Of a DNA stretch of 64,000 bases, positions 1-13,471 are shown in pieces; the first letter of the stretch is position 1; each line of letters opens with the position of its first letter. The position numbers and the translations under genes are program-made. The notes under the pieces were generated by a model, which was not told the origin of the DNA, searched no databases, and was given only the letters and a program-made list of their open reading frames with translations. The DNA comes from Hoplostethus atlanticus (Eukaryota > Chordata > Actinopteri > Trachichthyiformes > Trachichthyidae), in assembly GCA_034670405.1 (NCBI GenBank), contig JAXDDX010000183.1:507501-571500 (forward strand), read 5' to 3'.

Positions 1-931
1 TAATGTTTCTACAAGATGCAGGAGACATTCTGCACAATAAATAAATAAATAGCACATAAATAAATGAACCCTGATAAGCATTTATGAGGTAGGAAGTGGG
101 CAGCTTTGGCCAGGCCTGACCAGGCTGTGAAACACGTACATCCCTACTGCAGTGCTTCCTGGTCGGACCAGGTTATAAAGACAGTGGAGACCCTGGCTGG
201 GAGCCAGACAGGCCACAGCATGACTAAACTCTGCAGAGCAGAGCAGAGCAGAGCCAAGGAGAAGGAGGTGCAGTTTAGTCTTAGCTATGCTGTTGTTGAG
301 TTTATGATGGATGTGAGGTCTGCTTCTCTGCTACTCCTTCTCCATCCATCACCACAAGTACATTGTGGAACTATATTACCAAGAAAGGGAGGGGGAGTAG
401 TACTGTATCCAGCAGGAGTGATGAAGAGGAGAGCGATGGATGAGAAGACAGAGTGATGCTGGAAGTATTCACCGGAGAGTAAGGCGGCGATCAGACTGGA
501 AGCGTTGAAAAAAAGCGAGGCACACTGTTCCGGCATGCAGGCTACCTAGCAATTGTTGCTACGCTGCTGCAGACAACCGAGCCAATGAAATGACATGTTG
601 AGTATTGAGGTTGGACCAAGTTCAACCTCAAAGCCACTGCAGTGCTCCAAACACTTATGAGGATTGTGAAACAAAAGAGGAAGAGTGGGGAATGTGTGCG
701 GGTGCTTCCAATTTGGTTTGTCAGTGTGTGCCACCCAAACCAGGGAGACAACGAAGGAGGGAGTGATAAAGAAAAAAAGGAAAGGGAGGAAAGAGGACAG
801 GGAGAGAGCAAATAAGAATCATTGGGGGGATACCATGGAAGAGAGGGAGTGAGGGGAAGACAGAGAAAAATGGGCAAGAAGGGAGGAAGACTGGGCTTGC
901 TGCCAGCTCAAAATACTAGCAATCCAACACA

Positions 932-936
<5 letters not shown>

Positions 937-984
<48 letters not shown>
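937..984. repeat. (AC)n microsatellite
   Basis: Uninterrupted AC dinucleotides, preceded by a short ACGCGC transition. Confidence 0.97.
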
Positions 985-987
<3 letters not shown>

Positions 988-1814
988 GGATTCGTTGCTT
1001 GCTCTGGCTTGTCGATATGATGCCTCTGTGATTCATGATAGCTGGACCTGCATCACTTTAGCTAATGATTCTCTATACACATGACTGCCCTGTGTGTGTA
1101 GTTGTGTGTGTGTGTGTGTGTGTGTGTGCTGTTTGTCTTTTCTCAGAGCAGATCAGAGGACTGATGTGACTTCCACATCTATTTAAGCAGTCATTAACCA
1201 AAGACACACACACAAACACACACTGGGACCCTACATAATAATGGATATAGAATTTATGCACATGCATAATGTGAGTGTGTTGCTGAAGGAGAGGACATGG
1301 CCAAGAGCCATGACAGGTCACACCCCCACCCAATACTGAAGCAGTACAGCTTGAGTTCCCAGGGCTTTGGTGGCTTCAGGTCGCACCAAAAAACACGGTC
1401 CAGAAGCATACTGAGGTGGCATCATGTAGATCCTCTCTGATCAATCTATATTGACTTCATCTCAGATTAGTATTTTACCTGCCATTGCAGTCTTTTGTCC
1501 AAATTCTGTAAAATACAACTGAATAAAAAAATAACATCTTCATTGTTTGTAAAAAGTAAACATTTTATTTAACGACAAATTTTATAACATTTAAATGATT
1601 GTTTCAGCAAGAGAAGGCCAACATAAACTTCTAAATAATACATATGGTATGATCAACAAAAAATGGATACGGTTGCGAGAAAAAGGTTGCAAACCCCTTT
1701 GACCCAGCATAAATGGCTCCCAAAATATGGCCTGATCTAAGTAATAACAAAAGATAAACACTATGTGTCAATCAAAGGTCATGATCATGATGTGTGTTTT
1801 GAAGTGGCCAGGGG

Positions 1815-2105
1815 GGAGTCCTTAACCTGAACCTACAGCAAGACCTCAAATGTGCAGTTGGTCAAAGGAATCCTTCAAACAGTGAAGAACTGGAGTGGGT
1901 TGCAATTGAAGAGTGGGAGAAACTGCCAGCAGGAAGGAGCATGAAGCTTATTGATGGTTACGAGAAACGTTTGGAAGCATCATCATTGCCAAAGGCTGTT
2001 ACTATTTGTATTCCTATTGTTTGATCATGTGCTGGTAAATAAAACAGATGAACGTGTGAAGACTGAAAGTCGTTTCAATTTAAAATTATTTCCGAAGATA
2101 TTCTA
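1815..2105 (+). mobile_element. Tc1-like transposon, 3' end remnant
   Basis: The plus strand contains scrambled codons for a Tc1-like transposase C-terminus: [18 protein letters not shown] and KLIDGY over about 1857-1965. After it, a terminal segment at about 2047-2095 (GTGTGAAGACTGAAAG within it) matches, in the same strand, the segment at 41410-41455. There that segment forms the opposite (5') end of a minus-strand copy, which is what a long inverted terminal repeat predicts. The frame is broken, so no functional transposase remains. Confidence 0.75.
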
Positions 2106-3956
2106 CATTACATTCTACAATAGTCATGTAACTTTGCAGGGATTAAAGAAACAACCGAATTTTAAGACTGACAGGCAATGGTTTTGATGCTATACCATGG
2201 CATTTGAAAGGGTTTCTTAGATCTAGGGTCATAAAACTCATCATTGATCATGTAATACTTTCAGTTTGTTGAGAGAAAAACACCCAAATTAGGGGTAGAA
2301 GGTTTGCATGCGCTGGCAGTGAAATGCACTTTTGCTTATGAAAATGAAACACCAGGCTTTAACAGTGAGCTACCGCCTCCCACTTCAAGTCACAAGTCAA
2401 GGCTATATAGTCAAATTCAAGCCCACTCACCAGCAAGCACACAGTTTTCAAACAAATAACTAGCAATATAGCTACAGTCCTGATAACACGTAATCGCACT
2501 TCAAAACAAAGACAAATGGTCTCAGGGGTTATTAAAGGGTGGATAAAGATAGTTTGTTTAGCACAAGTATAGAGTTAGGGTTAATAATTTATTTTTGGGG
2601 AAAATGTGTCTTTGAGTGTGTTGGGAAACCAAACAAAGGGATTTAAATTTAAGGGGGATATTAAGGGGAACATGTTAGCAGCATGTTAGCAGCAACAATA
2701 CAATATTATCTAACTTATTACCTATACCTATAAAGGGGAATACTCATGAGAATGAGAAAAAAAACATGTCTGAGTGAGAGTTAAAGATGGAGAGAGATGG
2801 AATGGAGGGTAGTAGCTAATATTTGAAGCTATTGGCTATAACTTTAAAACTGCCAACAAATAAGTGGCATACAAAGCAAACAGTGTTGAAAAACTGCAGG
2901 ATGAATAAATGATAGTAGGATAGAAAAGGGTCACTCAGTGATTTAGGCTACTGACCATCGATGGCCAACTTATAGCTCATAGCTGCCAGGAAATTAATAT
3001 CACACTGTACTCTAGGCCACTAGCCTAAAGCAAACTGTACTGGAAAAAAATCTGTTTGATTCTCGGCCAAAGAGCACAGCACCATCTTAGGACTTCAAAA
3101 ATAAATACAATAAAAAAGAAGTTCAAAAAGAAAAAGCAATATGAAAACAAATCTTTGCTTCTATGGCAGAGAAGGACATGAATTCTTTGAGGTTAGAGAT
3201 GCTCCATTCAATAGGTAATCCACGGTTTTACTTCTCAGAGGACGCCGGTTTACAGCTGCCAGCAACATTTGTTCCCAGTCCACTGAAGGCACGCGTGAAG
3301 TTGAGGTGAAAGGTACACGATGTTTGATTATTGTTTGTACTATTCTTTGTATTCACACTCAACAGAGAAACCCTGGTACTCTCAGGCAGGTTTGCCGTTG
3401 CCGGCAGCGTTCGAACCGACGTGAACCACTCGAGACACGAGAGCGCTCAGAGTGAAACAGGCATTTGACATTTTCCTTTTAATCGAATTCAATAGATAAT
3501 CCGCCGTATTAACACTAAAAACATCAGTACGCATCAGTGTGCGGTCATGCATTGCCATACATTCCATATGAGCTATGCATTTGATGTTTTCTGTTTAAAC
3601 TCCATGACAGCAGCCAGGGTTATGGTTTATATTCCATCAGGGATACTCTTGCTTTGTGGGTAATTGCACTGAATTCAAGACCTCTAATATGGCAGAACGT
3701 ACAGTATGTACACATACAGTATGCTTAGTGGTGTAAGGCCAGGTTATCAGGGAAGGGAGAGTAAGCAAACAAACATCTGTGGGGGATGTGAACACATGCA
3801 CACACTAGAATACGCACACCAACACACACTCGTGCTTGTCTCTCACACACACATACTCAAACACATAACACAGTATTTTGCTGTGAGTAGCAGGATTTGT
3901 GTCATAAATGTAATTACTGCTGTCCAATCGTAAGATGATAGAATTAAGCTGCTTTT

Positions 3957-3987
<31 letters not shown>

Positions 3988-5339
3988 GAGGGGGGGGAAA
4001 GCAAAACACAGCAACAGAAAGAGGTGTGAGGGAGAGGATGAGAGAAAGTGAGGCAGTTGAGAGAGGAAAACAGACATCGAGAGAGGGTCCTATAGAAGAG
4101 AAACAAAGAGAGTGAGCCGGGGAATGAAAGCGAGAGAGGGTGAATAGGAATGGGAACAAGAGAGAGAGCAGGCACGAGAGATTGAAGACAGAAAAGGGAG
4201 CAATCCCAAGGCATTATTTTGGCAGGAAGGAAGCAGGCTACTTTCAAAGTCAAAAATGACACCAAGGAGCGGCTTAGCAGTGGGCTGCAGTGACAAAAAA
4301 CCAGCAGACATAACAACGCCACCAACTTCTGGAACACCAAAACACATTACGGGGACTCTGGTTATTTAAAGGGGCGGACAACTCAAGTGTCTGCCTTCTC
4401 TTTGCAAGCTGGGGTTTTATTAAAGGTTCATACATATTGCTACTCATTTTCATAAAGGGACCCATCAGTGGAAGGTACGAGAACAGTCCTTACCAAAACA
4501 ATTTAACATCCGACCCAGCCACTGTAACTGGACGTATAAAAATCAGCATTGTAAAACGGTGGGTTTTTATGTAACCAATGAATGTCTCCCGGCTCACTCA
4601 CCCATATATGCAATGCTTTATAAAATGCACCCTATGCCACGGCTTATAAATGACGACTGATGTGAATGTGTGTGTGTCTACTATGTGTGTATTTGCACGT
4701 TTGCATGCCTTCTTCTACCTGTGAGTGTTTGTAAGGGTATATGTGTGTGTTAAAAAGTCCTAGCAGATGAAAAGAGAGGTTTTCCTATCCCACAGGGCTT
4801 CATAGTAATTGAATGGGAGTCATAAACCATAAAACCATGTGACATCATCTTCCGTCTCATGTATCCAGACTCTGTTCACTGGTTTATCCCTGGGCCTGGT
4901 GCATGCGCTGCTGCACCGAACAGCAACAATGCGCACAGAAATGAAACGTTGCGTTAGTTCAGGCAGGAGATGTAGTCACGTGCGCCCCGTCAGCTGATCC
5001 AAACAAACTCCAATCACGCTTCAACAAGACGCTGCTGTACCGCCACCCCAGCCTCCTCCTATTAATCAGATACTTGCAGTGGTTGTCTGTTGAATTGACG
5101 TATATTCAAGATCTCATCGTGTGTCTTCTGGGTTCTGTTCTGTATACCGTTAGGGTGGGTGACTAGATTGGATTAGCTAGCTTGGCACCCTAGAGAGCAG
5201 AGCCCGCACCACCAACTACGGCTGTATAACCATTTGCGTGCTAATTTCATGATGAGAGTGTTCCTGACTGAAATACTAATCTCAAAATATCTACTAATAG
5301 AGAGCTAGAAAAAGCACCCTCGTTTTCAGCTGGACCACC

Positions 5340-5698
5340 GTGCACAGATTGGCCAAGTGGCTACAGACACTGTCCAATCGGTTCGATCCCCAACGGCAAC
5401 TGATGTGATCGGTCAAAGTGCCCCCTTAAGCAAGATACTGAACTTTTGCCGTATCTTAAGGTTAAGTGAATAGACACCCCTGACCTTACGCTACGGTAAT
5501 TGCCCTGATGCTGAAAGCCCCCACCCGTTTGGTACTCCAAGCAGGTTAAGGCTGAAGTGGGCTGGCATCCTACTTTTGAAATCCGGCTCTTAACTCTGAT
5601 TGTGCGAACGCACCGATTCAGCAAAATGCCCAGAGAAGTGCACCTCAAGCATTTATGCCTGTGAACGCTGAGGAATATTTGCTGCTCCAAAAAAAAAC
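5340..5698 (+). mobile_element. tRNA-derived SINE
   Basis: An RNA polymerase III A box (TGGCCAAGTGG, 5350-5360) and B box (GGTTCGATCCC, 5380-5390) sit at tRNA-like spacing. A tail of the type common in fish SINEs follows (CAAGATACTGAAC, 5432-5444). A run of A at about 5689-5697 may mark the 3' end. The cloverleaf is not complete, so this is not a tRNA gene. The 3' limit is an estimate. Confidence 0.65.
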
Positions 5699-6192
5699 GG
5701 TGTCTCAGTTTGCTATAACATGTATTCTGTATTCATATAGATAGTGCTAAGGACATGGGGAGATTTGCATTCATTGTAAGTCATTGATACATGTGACGGC
5801 GATGCGTGGCGGGCAAAGCAGACGTAGTCCTCTGGCTTAGACATGCACACACACACACACACTTACTCACACATCTTTAAAGGAAGAATCCATCATAGAG
5901 AAAGTAAGTGATTAGTCCATACAGTTGGACAGAACTCTCTCTCTCCATCTGCCTCTCTCCCTCATTCACATACATATCATACAGCGTACAGTGAATGTCA
6001 ATCAGTGCATACAGACAGATAGAGATGAATGGCTGGTCTAACAAGAGATGACAGCATTGTATGAAGACCATCTCCTGATTGCTGCTCGCCTTTATTGGCT
6101 TACTGGGGCAGACGGAGAGGGGTCAAAGGGCTTGCAATACACGGAGAGGTAGAAAGGAGTACGCACACGAACATCAAAACTCCTTACGTGCT

Positions 6193-6227
<35 letters not shown>

Positions 6228-6407
6228 TTAGGATGAACTATGTTATGCACCCACATACAAAAGCACATAAGACAGAGCCACATGCAGCTACACAGACACA
6301 AGCAAGAAAGGTATTCAAGATCAAGCTCACACTCCTCACACTTCACAAACACAGAGGCCAACAAACAAGGCAAAATGCATTCACAATACTTCAAGGGACC
6401 ACACATA

Positions 6408-6443
6408 CACACACTCACACTCACACTCACACACACACTCACA

Positions 6444-6482
<39 letters not shown>

Positions 6483-6485
6483 ACA
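6408..6485. repeat. Compound (AC)n/(ACTC) microsatellite
   Basis: AC repeats interspersed with CACTCA units, then a pure AC run. Confidence 0.95.
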
Positions 6486-7016
6486 GAGTGAAGCATAATG
6501 GTATAAAGATGGAGAAGCAGGGATTGCTTAGTTCAGCTGTTTAAATTATTTGTCTAAGAGCTGTTGTGAAGAGCTACTGTGTGGTGGCTTACACAAACAC
6601 ACACACACACACACACGCGCACACACACACACACAAATTGCTCTCTCTGTGACAAATTAATCCATCAATCCCTATCAGCCCAACAAGGTGGCTTTCAGAA
6701 CGAATCAACAGCAATGTCTCAGAGAGGCAGAGAGAATGAGAAACAATGAATAAAAAGAAAAAACTTACATCTTGAAGGGAAAGAAAGACCTAGAGAGAGA
6801 GAGAGAGTGGGAAGAAAGAGAGAGGCAAGCAGAGAGGAAGAAACAATCACAGGGAAGAAGACAGAGAGAGCTAGAGAGAGATGTGTCTCTCTGAACACTG
6901 AGTTTTGGCAGAGTGTTGTCAGTTTGCGACTGTTGTCAAAGTCAAAGTTGCACTGGGGAGAGATTCAGACAATGGACTGCAGCAGTCTCCCTCAGCATTA
7001 CACACAATGGCCCCCT

Positions 7017-7018
<2 letters not shown>

Positions 7019-7068
<50 letters not shown>
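7019..7068. repeat. (AC)n microsatellite
   Basis: Pure AC run of about 25 units, followed 63 bases later by the AG run at 7131. Confidence 0.97.
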
Positions 7069-7069
<1 letters not shown>

Positions 7070-7127
7070 TTGTTCTTTCTAAGCTCCTCTGCCTGTTTGT
7101 CAGCCTCTAAGCCTGAATGACGTTGGC

Positions 7128-7130
<3 letters not shown>

Positions 7131-7167
<37 letters not shown>
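7131..7167. repeat. (AG)n microsatellite
   Basis: Pure AG run of about 18 units. Confidence 0.97.
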
Positions 7168-7172
<5 letters not shown>

Positions 7173-7324
7173 GGTGGGCGGAGGGACTGGCATTAGAGAA
7201 AATTTTAAAATTAAAACTACAACAAAAGCAGACAAGTATACCGGATAATGAAAATGTAATAATACCAGAATACTGCAGGAAAAGCTCAACTTGGGGCTTG
7301 TGTGTGTGTGCGTGTGTTCTTATA

Positions 7325-7430
7325 TTACAGTCATTTAGCAGACGCTTTTATCCAAAGCGACACTATGTGGGGATCGAACCCACAACCCTGAGACTGAGAG
7401 TCTCATGGCCAACTGAGCTGTCCGGGCCAG
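7325..7430 (-). mobile_element. tRNA-derived SINE, short
   Basis: On the minus strand, A-box AGCTCAGTTGG (7409-7419) and B-box GGTTCGATCCC (7370-7380) are followed by a tail containing AAGCGTCTGCTAAATGACTG, a sequence widespread in fish SINEs. The tail differs from that of the SINE at 5340, so it is a separate family. Confidence 0.75.
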
Positions 7431-8535
7431 ACATAAAGGACATAATGTCCTTATAAGGACAGGAAAATGAGGTAAATCCTCCAAAGCGAGGCCGTTTTTG
7501 CGCTGCGTGGGTTCGGACATGGGTTTAGGGTTAAGGTTAGAATTAGGATTATGATTAGGTGAGGGCGATGCAAACACCAACTACAACTATTAGATCATGC
7601 TAGTTGCCTACGGGCACTGTATGGTGACATGCTATCATGTGCACAGTCAAGTCAGGTTTATTTCTAAAGCTCTTCATCTCAAAGTGTGTCTCAAGTGATT
7701 TTCCAGAGAACAAGCCTGATTTCACGAATCAACAATCAATCAGAGAACAAAATGATACAATACAGTAAAGAAACAAACACAAGACACACAAGCCTACCTA
7801 ACCTACCTAGCGTAGCCCGCACAACCAACCTTGGACCCTCAGTAAAGATGAGTAAAAACTCCTTTATTAGGAACAAAACAAATGGCAGAAACGTTGGGCA
7901 GGGCTATTCAAAGAAAGATCCCCCAGGGTGCAACAGGTGCTGGGTAAAAGGGGAAGAGATTTCTACCAGAGACCACCGTGATTTTGGTGGTGCTCCTATT
8001 CTAACATGTAAAACGTAAGTTGACCAATGAGCCAATTTTGCCAAAAGGTCTGTGTAGTCCCTTAAGGCATGTTAAGGTTAGGGTTTGGGAATGAACGCAG
8101 TCTACGGAAAATAGAAAATCCTTTCAAGTGTGTGTGTAGGAGGCGTATCATCTAATCTAAAATCTGCCAGTCAAAAAAGAAAGGAAGAATACAGTCACTG
8201 CACATTCTTCCACTTACTGATTTGGCAGAAACTGGCCACACCCCCATCACTCTCACCATCGACCCTGTTATTGTCTACTCATCTATCCATCGCTCTCGCA
8301 TCCTCAAGTCCCGTTCTCGCTTTTGTTCCCTCTCTCTCTCTCCCAGCTCTCCTTCGCAGCGCACCTCATCAGCAAAGCTGTCTATGAGCACATTCTTTTT
8401 CCACCTCTTCCTCTTAAACACACAGGTTGCCCTCCCTTCTCCGCGGCAAGCTTCTCATCTTTCCTGTGGACAGACATTCATTGCTCAGTGTTTATTTTCA
8501 CAGGGAAACATCTCTCATACTGAGACGCACACGCG

Positions 8536-8540
<5 letters not shown>

Positions 8541-8585
<45 letters not shown>
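8541..8585. repeat. (AC)n microsatellite
   Basis: Pure AC run of about 22 units. Confidence 0.97.
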
Positions 8586-8586
<1 letters not shown>

Positions 8587-11500
8587 CTCCTGGCTGTCTG
8601 CATCACCAAAGGAAAACACGGAGAAGGAAACACAGCTGCAACCGTTTGTTTCATGTCCCGTCAGCGATTTTCACTCCTGTGTGTGTGTGTGTGTGTGTTT
8701 AAGTCAACTGGCCTCTTCAAAGTGGCTTAAAAGGAGATTCAAATTGGAAAAAGGGATGATTTCTTTCTTTCTTTCTGTCTCTGACTGACTCTCCTTTAAT
8801 ATTAACATTCCCCATGTCAGTGCAACTACATATTATGGATTAGAATTGACCTTTGTCTAGTGGATATTGGTTTCCTATTGGAATAATTTCTCCCCACAAA
8901 TGCAATATAATAGTTGCTGTTGTTGAGTTTATGTATTTTTGCAGAATTCCTATTGTCATAGTCATATCATGTGTTACCTCTTCTATAGCTACATTGAAAC
9001 GTCTGATGTGACTTACTACTGGAGTCATCATGCTGCTCTTCCTCTATGCCACCACAAAGACTGAACTGAGGACTGTTCTATGTAGTGCAGTATTCAATTA
9101 TCGAGAGTATTTTTGCATTTGCTTGAGAGACGTTTTCAACATGTTCAGCTGCAGCATGCACACATGGGCACACACACCCATTTCACTTATAGGAATGGTC
9201 TTCCCTCAACGCCCCAAAAAAACACAGAGCAGCTCCACATACACACAGACATACACATGCACGTGCACATGCACACCAGGCAGCCAGCCAGACACACACA
9301 CATTATAATATGGTCTCCCCATTCAGTCACTTAGCATGTCAGATTCAGCAAAATTTTAATATGGCATTCCAACATTCACAATTTCCAAAGTGTGATGGTG
9401 ACTTTCCATTACATTAAGGGGTAATAGAGTGTGTGTGTGCGTGTGTGTGAGTGTGTGTGTGTGCGTGTTGTATGGTTGCCCAGTGGTTTCTTGGGGTGTG
9501 GCAGGAACGACCAGTCCTGTAAGCACAAGCGCCGTTCCCATAAGTCATTGTTCCTATAAGCTCCTCACTTTCCAAGGTCCACCTCCCCCACAAAAAAAGT
9601 CCAGGCGGGTGTCAAACGTCCCATTCCAGGTTTTTTTTCATTGGCATATCATTTATAATAATAGATTACAGTAAAGTAAAGTGGGTTGGAAATAAGCTTC
9701 ATGCTTGCCAGACTCTCTCTCTACGAGTTCTCTAGTCCAAGGGCTCTATAAAATGGGAGGGACTTTGACAAGTAACACGTATTGGGACTACATAAACAGC
9801 CTTGAGCAAAGGGAGCAAAGTCTGGAAATGAACTTGGGGCAAAAAGATGGGGGCCCTTAAAAATTTAAAGGGTATGTTGGACATTCAACATGTATAACAC
9901 TGGTGAACACAGAGCTAAAAGGAAAAAGTTTGGAAACAACCGGAATATTATGCAGTGGCCATTTTTTCCCCAGGCTATATATGACAACGATCTAGAGGTC
10001 CTTGAATGGAAGGACTTACTGATGAAAAATAATAGCAACCATCAGATCCCACTGCAACTCAAAATGCAGATCCAGTGTTTACCAAAAATGCAGACATCAA
10101 AAAAGCACTAACAAACATGTTGGAAAATTACATGCCGCCAGTCGAAACATGCCAAAAGTTCATGTCAATACATTTGAAAGTGGAAAAGAATGACTCTAAG
10201 CCAGTGAAATATAGACAAAAAAATCCATTAGTATGGTAAAATGGAGCTAGAGGTGCTGCTAAACTTAATCTATCCAGATTCTAAATAGGTTCTTTAAAAA
10301 TAATACGTTTGGAGCAATGCAGGCTGTAAGAGAGTCGTATACCAAACTGCTGTTCTTCATCCTGTACATCCTGTGTGCCTGTGTTGTTGCAGGTTGCATT
10401 CCCAATTTTCCAAATGTGTCTTTGCTCCCTCCTTTGTCATTTTTTCCTCATTTTTTCCACTCAGTTTCTCTCTATATATGCATGTGGGCTAGCCAGATAC
10501 TTGCACGTAAAGGAAACTCAATGGCAATGCGACTAAGTTGTCCTTGTACCAATTTTTACCATTTTATAATCTACTGACATGTAATGTCAACATAGCGAAC
10601 GTCATAACCTGCTACCAAAATCAACAAATGGATGTTTAGATTTTGTTTTCTGACAATATAAAAATTAATTGGGATGGGAATCTATGTGAAAGGAGACCGG
10701 TGCATACACTCCTCCAAAGCGATCCTCTTCTCCTGAAGAACATGTTCCCTTTGGCTTCCTTTTGTTAACATCACTCTCTCTCTCTTGTCTGACACGGATT
10801 TAATCACTGTGTTCACGCTTTCTGAACTACTGCTGCACTTTGGGAGCCAAAGTCATCCCAAGACGAAAAAGAGAAAAGACTTTATTTTGAAATGACAATA
10901 AATGGTTTAGTAACTGGTTTGTTGAAATTCACTTGAGTTTTGTGTCACACTACACTTATTTGGTTCAACTCTATAGCATTCAAGACAAGCAGACAAGATG
11001 GCTTCTACAATGGTAAAGTAAGGGTTAAACCTCTGCCTTGCATGCTTACCAAACTTTGTGCTACCGTATGCTGATGATGGACTCCTTAGTTAACGTTCAC
11101 AAGGCAACAATATAAAACTAAAGGACAACAGATATGTGGAAAAAGACTGGACAGATTGAAATGAACAATAAGGCAGACAGGAACACCAACACGCATGGAC
11201 CGGAATAAAGCAGAGTGGCTCTTAGATTCAAGTACAAATGAAAAATGTGGGACTTCAAGGCAAAGAGAGAAAGAGAAAAGTTCGATGTGAAACTTTTTTT
11301 TAAAAAAAATGGATGTGGCCTAATAAGGAGAGAGGTTTTGAAGAATCGGCCGTATATCTCTGTCCCTGTCCATCTCTTTCCTTTTAAGAGAAGTGTATCC
11401 TCTCCCACTCTCCTTTCTCTCTCCTAAGAACAAGCCATCCTCTGTCTGTCTTTAAGAAGTGGCTATGGTCTCCCTCTCCTCTGCTTTCAAGAAGGGAGAA

Positions 11501-12215
11501 TCTCATCTCTCTCTCTCTCTCCGGTCCTCCCGCAAATCTCACTTTCATCTGCACTTTGGTCAAATTAAGGAGGGATTTAAAGAGGGAGGTGGAGAGGAGA
11601 GGAGCGGAGTATATGGGAGAGAGGAGAAGCAGGGTGGGAGAGGAAAAGTGGAGTGGCGGGTAAATGGAAAGGGAGGAAAGAAAAGGAGGGAATCTGGTGT
11701 GGAGTGACTTCAAACGCACAGGGGTGATGGGGAGGAAGGAGAGCTCAATGAAGGGATAGGGGCTAAGAGGAAGGGAGCAGAGGTGCATTTGGTTGCTCAG
11801 AGGAGGCAGAATATTAAAAAACCCACTTGAGAATCAAAAGGCAAGCACAGGCAACTTCCTGTATCTCCAAGACACTGGAATATATTGGGTTTTTTCATTA
11901 GAAATCAACAGGGACCATCATCTTACTGATTAGATGCATGCACGTGCACACATACACACAGAGGATTGACCTGATTGGGCCTGAAAAAGAAAATGTAGTG
12001 TATGATTTAATTTTCTCTCTCTGTCGCTTTCTCTCTTTCTTTCTTTCGGTCTATGTGTTTGTCTGTCTTCTCTATATTTAATTAGTTCTCTATATATGAC
12101 TCCAATTTTCTCTCTCTCCGTGTGCCGCTGGAGAGTAGAGATAGACTTTGTTGATTTATCCTGAAAATCACCTTGTCAGGCTGATAGGGATCGATGGATT
12201 AATTTGAGAGCAATT

Positions 12216-12216
<1 letters not shown>

Positions 12217-12246
<30 letters not shown>

Positions 12247-12248
12247 GT
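12217..12248. repeat. (TG)n microsatellite next to exon 12267
   Basis: TG run on the plus strand, that is CA in the pard3b transcript, beginning about 18 bases after the donor of the 45-nt exon. Confidence 0.95.
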
Positions 12249-12266
12249 TCTTTGTGTCTTCCTCAC

Positions 12267-12311
12267 CTGTTTCGCTTCCAACCAGGGATCCTACGTTGCT
12301 CTCATCCGCCA
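12267..12311 (-). CDS. pard3b: pard3b short exon: ADES segment
   Basis: This 45-nt micro-exon reads ADESNVGSLVGSET after completing valine with the G left by exon 17161. It ends with G of the next codon. Joined, the protein reads KASKSMDLVADES, as in PARD3B homologues. The acceptor is TCTTTCAG|TGG and the donor ACAG|GTGAGG. A (CA)n run in transcript sense starts about 18 bases after the donor. The following exons, expected to carry the LGLKKSSSLES-type region, were not found between 1 and 12266 and must lie beyond the left edge. Confidence 0.88.
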
Positions 12312-12709
12312 CTGAAAGATGAAAGATAAACACATACGTTAACACACATTTGAAGACACGTCCTTAGATTCCCCCTTTCCTGCTTTCTGCTCAGTCTTCT
12401 CTCCATCATTCCCTTTATCACTTCCTCCTAATGTGTCTCGATTCTTCCATCACAACCTCTTTCTATCTCTTCCAAGCATTATTTTTTCCTCGTTGTGTGA
12501 TGTTAAGTCAGTTTCACTGCTAGTGAAGTCATTTCTTTCCCTTCCTTCTCCCTCCTTAGATCACTATTCTCTCCATCTTTACTCCTCCTTAGACCTTATT
12601 TCACTTTCTCCCTCTCTCTCCAACTCTTTCTCTCTCTCTCCCTCCTTCCCAAAGCCACAAATCAGGCCTATGCTAACAGGGAACACGTTGACTAGTAGCC
12701 CTGTGCCAA

Positions 12710-12712
<3 letters not shown>

Positions 12713-12749
<37 letters not shown>
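12713..12749. repeat. (AC)n microsatellite
   Basis: Pure AC run of about 18 units. Confidence 0.97.
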
Positions 12750-12750
<1 letters not shown>

Positions 12751-12852
12751 AACTTCTAGGCTGCTGAAGTAGTCATGTTGGTAAGCCGCAGACAGACGCT
12801 GTTAGACACACATACATATACCAGAGCGCTCCCACCACCTCCTTATCAAGTA

Positions 12853-12916
<64 letters not shown>
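12853..12916. repeat. (AC)n microsatellite
   Basis: Pure AC run of about 32 units. Confidence 0.97.
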
Positions 12917-12917
<1 letters not shown>

Positions 12918-13372
12918 CTTGGTTCTCATTAGAAAACTATTTACTGGGGGAAGCCATGATACTGCTTGGGCTCTGTGGTCTGTGTGTGTGTGTGTGTGTG
13001 CCTATTTCAGCAAAATTTGAAAATGCCACATATGTGAATCATTTCACATATTACAGAGGCGTGTTATTAGGGAGAGAATCACCTTGAGAATGACTGTCTA
13101 TTCTTAAACGGAGATACACACACACACACACACGCACACACACAGACAGATCAATCGATAAACACATACACTCATTCAAGTCACATTCACACAAACTCAC
13201 ACACTGAGACAAATACATATTGGCTGTAGACTTCTATGTAATAGCCATATCTATAATAACAATGTTAAATTTTGCAAAAGTGTGACAATAAATTTGTTCT
13301 GAAATGAGCCTTTTTCCTTTGTAATGAACCATATAACACAACAACACAAAGGTATAGCAGAGGAAAGGAGAC

Positions 13373-13375
13373 AGA

Positions 13376-13438
<63 letters not shown>

Positions 13439-13471
13439 GGAGAGAGGGAGAGAGAGAGAGAGAGAAAGAGA
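13373..13471. repeat. (AG)n microsatellite with GGAG interruptions
   Basis: About 100 bases of AG, pure in the middle and broken by GGGAG units at both ends. Confidence 0.97.

Larger units (their letters stand above)
1..12266 (-). other. pard3b intron (3' part of the window)
   Basis: Twelve kilobases without a recognisable exon on either strand. The stretch holds a Tc1-like 3' end, two tRNA-derived SINEs and several long CA and GA microsatellites, each listed separately. The rest is AT-rich unique-looking sequence. Short open frames here are either repeat translations (Thr-His or Leu-Ser runs) or isolated frames with no splice context. No exon of the downstream PARD3B tail (SSSLES-type or lysine-rich segments) could be seen. 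Confidence 0.8.

Noticed and set aside
3843..4340. 165-codon minus-strand open frame
   Set aside because: Leu/Ser-rich translation of a GA-rich stretch, with three overlapping alternative frames open as well; a composition effect.
5350..5390. tRNA gene
   Set aside because: A and B boxes are present but the stems do not close and a SINE tail follows; treated as a tRNA-derived SINE.
6095..6544. 149-codon open frame on the plus strand
   Set aside because: It is mostly Thr-His from AC repeats; no splice context or protein similarity. The same applies to the many Thr-His, Cys-Val and Leu-Ser frames throughout.
9890..10111. 73-codon plus-strand open frame
   Set aside because: Lysine- and asparagine-rich, AT-driven, with no recognisable motif or splice structure; considered and left out.
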